Both the position numbers and the translations under genes were made by a program. From the IMG/VR virus record IMGVR_UViG_3300030061_001500, positions 1-21,473 of that record: a DNA stretch of 21,473 nt. One strand, written 5' to 3'. Source of the stretch: a virus. The notes under the pieces are model-generated. The model was not told where the DNA came from and made no database searches. It saw only the letters and a list, made by a program, of their open reading frames with translations. Positions 14,251 through 20,693 of this stretch are shown one piece after another. Positions within the stretch are counted from its first letter, which is position 1. Every line of letters starts with the position of its first letter.

Positions 14251-15832
14251 CTTTGATTTTCCTAAAGAAGTGGGACTATTCCGTAAAATTGTTAACGACA
14301 AGAACGGTTTTGAAAGATATTGGTCCGCATTACAAAATTCACAATGCGCGTATATGTCTGTTTATGGTTTCCGAGCCGTGAAACCTAATGGTCGTCGCGC
14401 TGAATACAACACGGCTATCATCAAGCATTTCGTTCTTGACTTCGATAAGAAGTATCGTAAAGGTAGCAACATGGTTGAGGTTGAAGGTGACGAGGTTGTT
14501 CAACAAGTTCGCCGCCTTCATCAGTTTTTGATGAATGAACAAATCAATCATGGTGTGTGGTTTAGTGGTAATGGTTTTCACATTTGGACATCACTCGATA
14601 AAACTCACTTACCATCAAGCGGAACACAGGTGTCACATATCAAAGCGGCGGGTAAGAAAGTCATCAACAAGTGGAAGAAAGATATGGAATTATATTGTAT
14701 GGACCCAACAGTGCCATTTGACACTGCGCGTATGATACGAATTCCTAACTCTTACAATGCCAAGCAACATGTTTTGCGATGGAGCATCCCGCTAACGAGT
14801 GAGCAATTACTTACTATGTCTTGGGATGAGATTTGCGAGAAAGCAGAAAACCCACTCAACACCGCGCACTTCTATGGTCATAAAGGAGTCAATCTCCCTA
14901 TCAGTGAAGTTCGCAAAAGCCAATTCAAAGTCACAGGTGAACCAGTGAACTTTGATACTGTCAAAATGGGGAGCATCAAGATTCTCCCATGCCTTATGGA
15001 ATCGGCTTGTCAAGTCGGGAGCAACCCTCCACATATCAGTCGCGCGAGTCTTGCTATTTACCTTGCGTCGCGACTACGAAACTTTCTCCCCGTTCAGCGA
15101 ACTACTGTGCAGATGAGAGAGAAGCACATACTCACACTCCACGATTTCATTAAGACGCTTCAATGGGCTGACTACAATCCCGGTGTCACTGAATATCAAT
15201 TACGCTCAATAGTTGAAACAGGATACATGGAAAGATGCGAGAGCCTTATTGGTAAGGGTCTTTGCGTCGGTCGCTGTCAATTATGGGATGGAACAGGTAA
15301 TCATGAAGATAGTGACGAAGAAGTTGTTGAGTTAACTCATCAAGAAACGAAGCAAATTTATGAACGCGCTAAACAAGAAGTTGAGAAGCATAAGAGTAAT
15401 GTTGGTGATTATTCACATAACAAAACATCTTCAACATTTATAGGCTTGAAGGCTGAAAAAGCAGTTGAATTTTACTTATCAAGACATTTCGATGTTTCAA
15501 CGCTCAAGGGTGACCTCTTCACTAACGGCAGAACAATCGAAGTTAAGACAGTGTTAGAAAAAGACTGGACGCGTCTTGGTAGAATGATACCTCCACACCA
15601 ATTAACAAAATACACAAACGCAAAGTCAATTGTTATTTGGGCTACATGTGATGATTACGACCACAACAATAACAAAGTTATCATCAAAGGTTGGAATCAT
15701 GCTCAAGAGATTCATAGTAAGGGAATACCTATCAAAACCATTTGTGATAACATTTGGTTGAAGAATGAAAATGATGTTAAATCTATCAATTCAATATATA
15801 CAACGCTAAGAAAACAGAAGGTGATACAATGA
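14237..15832 (+). CDS. Archaeo-eukaryotic primase fused to a PriL-like Fe-S domain and a PD-(D/E)XK nuclease (531 aa)
   Basis: Three parts are visible. (1) The AEP catalytic domain has FVLDFDKK (D68, D70), FSGNGFHIW (109-117, the SxH motif) and ARMIRIPNSYNAK (164-176). (2) The segment at about 250-350 resembles the C-terminal domain of the large primase subunit PriL: LPCLMESACQVG (C252), a helical middle, then TEYQLRSIVETGYMERC (C334) and GLCVGRC (C343, C347). The four-cysteine spacing suits a [4Fe-4S] cluster. (3) After a charged linker (about 360-395), residues 400-490 have GLKAEKAVEFYL, KGDLFTNGRTIEVKT (D426, E435, K437) and IVIWATCDD, a PD-(D/E)XK nuclease pattern. It would make RNA or DNA primers. 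The ATG at 14237 follows GAGGT; a TTG at 14231 is less likely. Confidence 0.85.
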   Translation: MNPLNFDFPKEVGLFRKIVNDKNGFERYWSALQNSQCAYMSVYGFRAVKPNGRRAEYNTAIIKHFVLDFDKKYRKGSNMVEVEGDEVVQQVRRLHQFLMNEQINHGVWFSGNGFHIWTSLDKTHLPSSGTQVSHIKAAGKKVINKWKKDMELYCMDPTVPFDTARMIRIPNSYNAKQHVLRWSIPLTSEQLLTMSWDEICEKAENPLNTAHFYGHKGVNLPISEVRKSQFKVTGEPVNFDTVKMGSIKILPCLMESACQVGSNPPHISRASLAIYLASRLRNFLPVQRTTVQMREKHILTLHDFIKTLQWADYNPGVTEYQLRSIVETGYMERCESLIGKGLCVGRCQLWDGTGNHEDSDEEVVELTHQETKQIYERAKQEVEKHKSNVGDYSHNKTSSTFIGLKAEKAVEFYLSRHFDVSTLKGDLFTNGRTIEVKTVLEKDWTRLGRMIPPHQLTKYTNAKSIVIWATCDDYDHNNNKVIIKGWNHAQEIHSKGIPIKTICDNIWLKNENDVKSINSIYTTLRKQKVIQ

Positions 15833-16176
15833 CGAAAGAATATGATTATACAGAAAGACAAGGATTTTTGAAATCCATTAAAGTGACACAAGTTGAGATT
15901 ATCAAACCCTCACATATACCGGGTTTAATTGGTGATAGTGAATGGTTCAACGCTGATTACATTGAATTATTATTGATGATTGATGAAAAGTGGAGAACAC
16001 CCCGCGCGCTTTGTAAGTATTCAGCACCGTTGAGATTGATGGATTCGTCTAAAATATCGCAGATGCTAAAAGGTCTTGAAAAGCGTGGTCTTGTTGAGTC
16101 AAGAAAAGAAGGAAGAAACCATACCCAATACAGACGGACTCACAAGTTCCCAGCACATGAGGGGCGAATAGCATGA
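15829..16176 (+). CDS. Winged helix-turn-helix DNA-binding protein (115 aa)
   Basis: The central and C-terminal part has the winged-helix layout: DYIELLLMIDEKWRTPRALC (about 44-63), a recognition-helix region SSKISQMLKGLEKRGLVESR (about 73-92), and a wing with basic residues (KEGRNHTQYRRTHKF). This is the MarR/ArsR-like arrangement. The N-terminal 40 residues may serve dimerisation. It may regulate one or both intergenic promoters (4716-4888 and 16863-17010) or act in replication. It is placed between primase and ERCC4 nuclease with ATGA overlaps on both sides. Confidence 0.75.
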   Translation: MTKEYDYTERQGFLKSIKVTQVEIIKPSHIPGLIGDSEWFNADYIELLLMIDEKWRTPRALCKYSAPLRLMDSSKISQMLKGLEKRGLVESRKEGRNHTQYRRTHKFPAHEGRIA

Positions 16177-16862
16177 AACCACCATTGATTATTGATACCA
16201 ATGAAAGAGGCACACTTGTTTCTGCACTTGAACGACGCGCGCAATCAAGGTCACCTCGTATCAATACCCTGCGACAAAATTTAATCAACGGTGATTACAA
16301 GTGTGGTGATTGGTTGATTGAAGCCAAGAGTATTGACGACCTTTTCAGTTCAATGAGAAATGGTCACTTAATGCGTCAACTCGACAACATGGATGCTAAC
16401 GATGGTAATTATGGTTTAGTGATATGGGGAGAAATAGGTGGTTATGTTCACCGAGCGCGTGAGCGTGGTTCTACCATTACCACCAGCCAAGCCCTCAAAC
16501 AAATGACAGGTTTTCTTGGTAGAGTCGTAGCCGACTTTGGTTGCCTCATTTACCGCGCCCCTAATGCAAGTGAAGCGGCACAATTTATGGTTGCTCTTCA
16601 TGAGAAGACTTACAAAAAAGCAAGCAGACATGGTGCGCAAGCAGTTAGACGCGTATCCACAAATGATGTTCGCAAAGATATGCTACATACTATTCCCGGT
16701 ATTGGACCGGAGATGGTTGAAGCAATTCTTGATGCGTGTGGTTCAATCGAAGAAGCCGCATGTGGTGATTGTTTGCGTGATGTCCCCCGTATGGGTAAGA
16801 TTTTGCGCAACCGCGTAATAGAAGTTCTAACAAGCGAAGAAGAAGTTCGCTTTGAGAGGTGA
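16173..16862 (+). CDS. ERCC4-domain (XPF/Mus81-type) structure-specific nuclease with HhH domain (229 aa)
   Basis: The nuclease core has IIDTNERG (D8, E11), INGDYKCGDWLIEAKSIDDL (D41, E50, K52) and SSMRNGHLMRQLDNM (about 59-73), matching the family pattern (D...RE ... gDy ... iERKs..Dl..Si..gr...Q). The signature ERK is EAK here. The C-terminal tandem helix-hairpin-helix is LHTIPGIGPEMVEAIL (171-186) followed by a second hairpin (VPRMGKILRNRVI). The size corresponds to nuclease plus (HhH)2 without a helicase domain, as in archaeal short XPF. These enzymes cut flaps and branched DNA; XPF partners with PCNA, which is encoded here. It is the last gene before the second intergenic region. Confidence 0.9.
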   Translation: MKPPLIIDTNERGTLVSALERRAQSRSPRINTLRQNLINGDYKCGDWLIEAKSIDDLFSSMRNGHLMRQLDNMDANDGNYGLVIWGEIGGYVHRARERGSTITTSQALKQMTGFLGRVVADFGCLIYRAPNASEAAQFMVALHEKTYKKASRHGAQAVRRVSTNDVRKDMLHTIPGIGPEMVEAILDACGSIEEAACGDCLRDVPRMGKILRNRVIEVLTSEEEVRFER

Positions 16863-17010
16863 TTCTAATATGAATAATTTAAATATACTCGATATTTCTT
16901 TCTATTATAATATAGCGAGAAATAAGAAAATGAGAAACGGTTATAGGCTGACTCGCACCGTTGGGGATTACCCCGAAGCGTCTGCCACCCCCCAAAGGAG
17001 ATGAAAAAAT
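16863..17010 (+). promoter_or_regulatory. AT-rich intergenic region, likely promoter and structured leader of the 17011 gene
   Basis: The first 60 bases are AT-rich, with TTATAATATA at 16905-16914. CGAGAAA (16916-16922) and AAACGGT (16935-16941) follow in the same order and nearly the same spacing as in the gap at 4716-4888. If TTATAATATA is the TATA box, transcription should start near AAACGGT. The leader then carries AACGGT (16936-16941) pairing with ACCGTT (16957-16962), and GGGG-ATTA-CCCC (16963-16974), and ends in AAAGGAGATGA, a strong Shine-Dalgarno before the ATG at 17011. An origin of replication is an alternative. Confidence 0.6.
16936..16974 (+). repeat. Two adjacent inverted repeats in the leader
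   Basis: AACGGT at 16936-16941 is complementary to ACCGTT at 16957-16962 (15-nt loop). It is followed directly by GGGG-ATTA-CCCC at 16963-16974. As RNA these would form two stacked hairpins some 35 bases before the start codon. Confidence 0.5.
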
Positions 17011-18435
17011 ATGCCCCAAAGACAATGGAACCAATATACAGCAGTAAAAGAATACCCCGTAATGAAGGATTACCTTGAGCGTTTTCGGACGACTTCGTTT
17101 TTCAACGAAATACCCGGCCTCATATCCTTCTTTTACCTACAAGGACAAGCCCTTGTTGACTATGTGCGAATACCCGTATGGGCTTCGGCACTCGACCCGC
17201 GTATCCACACATTTTGGATACAAGCAACAAGGTCCGGTAAGTCAATCGCTTGGGAGTTCACCGGAGAAGTCGCTGAACTTGCAGGGCTTGACATTGATAT
17301 GTTCACCAGTGGAACTGACAGTGCGCTTATCGGGTCAATAGACTCCGTGAGTGACGGTGATGGTGGATACGAACTTGTGCAGAATGAAGGACTACTCGGT
17401 GGTAAGAAGTGTTTGAATTTTGATGAAGGTTCAATCCTTCTTCAATCAAACCCTAAGCAATTCTTTTCCGAAGTTATTCTGTATCTTCAACAAGCAATGA
17501 ACCCTGTTGGGAGTCACAGTAATACACTAACTAAACACATGAAGAACGGTAAAGTCGAAACAGAATCCCGCGTATCGCTTTGGATTACTTCTTTCCCACC
17601 AGCAGGTGTCAAAGAGTATGTTCTTACTAAGGGTCTGTTTCAACGAGTGTTGTTGATTTACCGACCGTGGAGTGATGACATGCGACAGATGGTATCCGAA
17701 CAAAGAATGTCGGGTGTCTTCCAAGATAAGTTAACAGAAGTTGCTTCACTACAAGACATTGCTGACCACTTCATTCGCATTCGTGAGAAAACACAAGCGC
17801 GCTTGTTAGCAATTGCTAACATGACAAACCAAGAATGGGATGAACTCAACCCAGCAAGTAAAGAAGAAGTAGCGCGTGGTTGTATGCATGAAATGTTCAA
17901 TGTTGATGAATCAGTTCATCCTCAATTGATGGCATCAGTCGATGAATACTACACTCTTGTGCGTGGTATGGACAAACATTTGAGTGATGTTGTCTGTTCA
18001 TTTATTCCAAATATTCTCAACTACACCGTATTATTTGCAACACATCTTGCTTTAATTCGTGTCGAGCGTGATAACATATCAGCGGATGGTGATTGGACGG
18101 TGACAGGTGACGATGTTGAAATGGCGACTGAAATCCTCTATGATATATACGAGCAACTTGTCCTATGGCTTGAGTCCGAAGTCGAAGTCGGAGCAAAAGC
18201 GGCTGAAAAGATTGCGCGCAAAGATGAATGGTTGAATGCTATGAAACCCTGCAAGAGTGTTGAGATTGAATCCAAAGGCGACGGTTGGGTTCTCAAGAAT
18301 GATATGTTTGACCGATACGCTAACCAACTCGGTAAGAGCAAGCCGACTGTGTATAAGCGATTCAAAGATGTTGAGAAGTTATTCAAGACACATCGTGTAG
18401 GAAGCGCAGTATATGTTAAGTTCAAGGAGGAATAA
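17011..18435 (+). CDS. P-loop ATPase, putative replicative helicase, with C-terminal DNA-binding domain (474 aa)
   Basis: An AAA+/DUF3987-like layout is visible. Walker A is QATRSGKS (71-78), with Gln in place of the usual first Gly. Walker B is CLNFDEGS (134-141). A sensor-1-like strand is LWITSFPP (190-197). LFQRVLLIYRPW (209-220) carries a likely arginine finger, as in DUF3987 and D5-like helicases. The C-terminal 60 residues (NDMFDRYANQLGKSKPTVYK, then RFKDVEKLF and VGSAVYVKF) read as a winged helix. No other helicase of MCM or DnaB type is in the window, so this is the best candidate for the replicative helicase. A DNA-packaging or other ATPase is less likely. It begins the second operon with its own promoter and strong ribosome-binding site. 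Confidence 0.6.
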   Translation: MPQRQWNQYTAVKEYPVMKDYLERFRTTSFFNEIPGLISFFYLQGQALVDYVRIPVWASALDPRIHTFWIQATRSGKSIAWEFTGEVAELAGLDIDMFTSGTDSALIGSIDSVSDGDGGYELVQNEGLLGGKKCLNFDEGSILLQSNPKQFFSEVILYLQQAMNPVGSHSNTLTKHMKNGKVETESRVSLWITSFPPAGVKEYVLTKGLFQRVLLIYRPWSDDMRQMVSEQRMSGVFQDKLTEVASLQDIADHFIRIREKTQARLLAIANMTNQEWDELNPASKEEVARGCMHEMFNVDESVHPQLMASVDEYYTLVRGMDKHLSDVVCSFIPNILNYTVLFATHLALIRVERDNISADGDWTVTGDDVEMATEILYDIYEQLVLWLESEVEVGAKAAEKIARKDEWLNAMKPCKSVEIESKGDGWVLKNDMFDRYANQLGKSKPTVYKRFKDVEKLFKTHRVGSAVYVKFKEE

Positions 18436-18437
18436 GT

Positions 18438-19040
18438 ATGAGTAAAGTAATGGCATTGGATATTGAAACATCAAATTATTCTCATGAGATAGGTGGTTGG
18501 GATAAAACCCACATGTTCGACACAACTGTTGTCGCTACATGGGATGGCGAAGAAGCCCATGTATTCAGCAAAGCCGATAATGTAATTGTAGCAGACGCGC
18601 ACATGCACCCTCTCCATCCACGCGACCTCGGTGAACATCTCAAGAAGCATGTTGACAATGGTGGTATCGTCATTGGACATAACATACGAGGTTTTGACCT
18701 ACCCGTTCTCCGTGATGCGCTTGACATGCATTACGCCGGAGTTCTTCTCAACAAGAAGGAATCCATCGTTGATACATCTTGGGAGGTTCGTAGTGCAAGT
18801 GGTAAAAGCCACCACCTCGATTCTTTATGTAAGCATACACTTGGTGTAGGAAAAGAAATTATGGATTCAGCAGACGCGCCGGTTGCTTGGCAAGAAGGTC
18901 GTTATGCTGATGTCATCAAATACTGCATAGCAGATTGCAAACTCAATTATGACTTGTTTCTTCATGGAAGAAACGAAGGCTTTGTCAAAGGCCGTAATGC
19001 TGAAACAGGACTGATTGAAGAATACCACATAGGATGGTGA
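18438..19040 (+). CDS. Stand-alone DEDDy 3'-5' exonuclease (200 aa)
   Basis: The RNase H-fold exonuclease motifs are complete: MALDIETS (D8, E10), VIGHNIRGFDLPVL (N82, D87), and DVIKYCIADCKLNYDLF with the YxxxD pair (Y162, D166). The DEDDy type matches the PolB proofreading domain, but this is a separate single-domain protein. It could proofread, trim ends or degrade host nucleic acid. It sits two bases after the helicase-like gene with AAGGAGG as ribosome-binding site, and shares its operon with the chaperonin. Confidence 0.85.
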   Translation: MSKVMALDIETSNYSHEIGGWDKTHMFDTTVVATWDGEEAHVFSKADNVIVADAHMHPLHPRDLGEHLKKHVDNGGIVIGHNIRGFDLPVLRDALDMHYAGVLLNKKESIVDTSWEVRSASGKSHHLDSLCKHTLGVGKEIMDSADAPVAWQEGRYADVIKYCIADCKLNYDLFLHGRNEGFVKGRNAETGLIEEYHIGW

Positions 19041-19047
19041 ACCCCCC

Positions 19048-20550
19048 ATGACAGAAGAAAGAAAAACTGGAAGAGAAGCCCAAATGAGTAATATACGAGC
19101 CGCAGTGCAGGTAGCAGAAACCGTAAGGTCAACGCTTGGTCCCGCCGGAATGGACAAAATGCTTGTTGATGAACGAGGAGAAACAATCGTCACTAACGAC
19201 GGTATAACGATTATGCGAGAACTAAGCACAGCGCATCCCGGTGCGCAGATGATGGTTCAAGCGAGTCAAACGCAAGAAGAAATGTGCAAAGATGGAACAA
19301 CGAGTGTAGTTGTTCTTGCTGGACAGATGTTAGCATTGAGTGAAGGATTACTCATGCGTGGCATTCATCCGCAAACTATTGTGCGCGCATTCAATAAAGC
19401 CTCTAATTTAGCAATTGACAACTTACCAAACTCATCAAAATTTCTTGGGGCTGAAATTTCACACATAGCATCAACAGCCTTGAGAGGGAAAGCCGCAGAA
19501 ACACACCTTGAGTTTGCCGCTGAACTATGCGCTAATGCCGCTGAACAAGTCAAAGGTGACATGGACCGATTGAGAATTTTGACTCAATCGGGAGGTTCTA
19601 TGAATGATTCATATATTCACGGAGGACTTGTCTTAAACAAGACATTCACTAACCCCGACTATGTTGGCAAAAAGAATCCGCGCATTTTACTTTTAGATGG
19701 TGGGCTTGATGGGTTTAACTATGAAGATGTTCAATTGCAGATTCAAGACCCCGCACAACTGAACAATATCCGACAACAAGAGATGCAGATATTGACCGAG
19801 GTTGCTCATGCTATCGCTGAAATGTGTGATGTTGTAATTATCCGTGATGGTGTTCATGAAGCAGTCGCTAAGTATCTTGACAGTCAAGGTGTTGGAGTTG
19901 TAAGTCGTGTCAATCAAAGTGATATTGATGCAATATCAAGAATCACTGGTGTTCAAATTTATCACCGCATCACAGAAGCACCCGAAAATACAGACAGAAT
20001 AGAAGGTATCATCGAATCAAAACGCATCGGTGACCTTGATTATGTATCCGTTGAATCCAAAGGAAGTGATACGCTAACACTTGTTATCCGTGGCGCAACT
20101 CGACAAACACTCGATGAATACGAGCGCGCGTTTGAAGATGCTCTTGGTGTAGTATGTCTTTACATGAATGACGAGCGCGTCTATCCGGGTGGTGGTGCTG
20201 TTCTATCGAAATTGTCTATGGTTGTCCGCAACTATGCGCTTAACGAGAATGGTTTGACAGCAAGAGAGCGTATGTGTATGGAAGCATTCGCAGACTCACT
20301 TGAAATCATACCAGCCGCTATTGCAAGCAACGCGGGAATGGACCCTCTTGATGTAGTTATGGAACTGCGTTCTTGTGAACTTGATGTCGGTCTTTACATT
20401 GACGATAAAGGTGAAGGTCAAATCACCAGCACAGCAGAAATGAATGTGTGGGAACCAGCCTCCCTTGTTGAACAGATTATCAATTCAGCAACCGAAGTAT
20501 CTTGCTCAATCCTACGAATTGACGACATCATTGCCCGAAGAGGGGAGTGA
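19048..20550 (+). CDS. Group II chaperonin, thermosome-like subunit (500 aa)
   Basis: The protein-folding machine of archaea and eukaryotes, here probably virus-encoded. Recognisable motifs are STLGPAGMDKMLVD (28-41), VTNDGITIMREL (48-59), KDGTTSVVVLAGQML (81-95), the C-terminal VYPGGGAVLSKLS, and the final ILRIDDIIA. The apical domain and helical lid region (LQIQDPAQLNNIRQQEMQIL) are present. The length is 500, against about 540-550 for cellular thermosomes, and it lacks the Gly/Met-rich tail. The nucleotide-binding GDGTT reads KDGTT: the catalytic Asp is kept but the preceding Gly is Lys. It would form a double-ring folding chamber, alone or with host subunits. Confidence 0.95.
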   Translation: MTEERKTGREAQMSNIRAAVQVAETVRSTLGPAGMDKMLVDERGETIVTNDGITIMRELSTAHPGAQMMVQASQTQEEMCKDGTTSVVVLAGQMLALSEGLLMRGIHPQTIVRAFNKASNLAIDNLPNSSKFLGAEISHIASTALRGKAAETHLEFAAELCANAAEQVKGDMDRLRILTQSGGSMNDSYIHGGLVLNKTFTNPDYVGKKNPRILLLDGGLDGFNYEDVQLQIQDPAQLNNIRQQEMQILTEVAHAIAEMCDVVIIRDGVHEAVAKYLDSQGVGVVSRVNQSDIDAISRITGVQIYHRITEAPENTDRIEGIIESKRIGDLDYVSVESKGSDTLTLVIRGATRQTLDEYERAFEDALGVVCLYMNDERVYPGGGAVLSKLSMVVRNYALNENGLTARERMCMEAFADSLEIIPAAIASNAGMDPLDVVMELRSCELDVGLYIDDKGEGQITSTAEMNVWEPASLVEQIINSATEVSCSILRIDDIIARRGE

Positions 20551-20552
20551 TT

Positions 20553-20693
20553 GTGTTGGGAATCTTGGGCGCGCTTATCACAGTAATTGCAGTATTCATA
20601 TTACTTGAGTTCGGTTTTTACTTGACCGATTTAATCGTGCGCAAGATGTCTAACCTTGCTGTTCCGGGTTCTGTTGAAACGGGAGAGGAGTGA
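20553..20693 (+). CDS. Single-pass membrane peptide (46 aa)
   Basis: Starts with GTG (or the TTG one codon later) after GGGGAGTGA, a good Shine-Dalgarno at 20542-20550. It begins directly after the chaperonin stop. LGILGALITVIAVFILLEFG forms one clear transmembrane helix, followed by a short polar tail (VRKMSNLAVPGS and on). Small one-helix proteins like this in viruses can be holin-like or membrane anchors, but no family is recognised. Its 3' end overlaps the convergent minus-strand gene by 44 nt. Confidence 0.55.
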   Translation: MLGILGALITVIAVFILLEFGFYLTDLIVRKMSNLAVPGSVETGEE

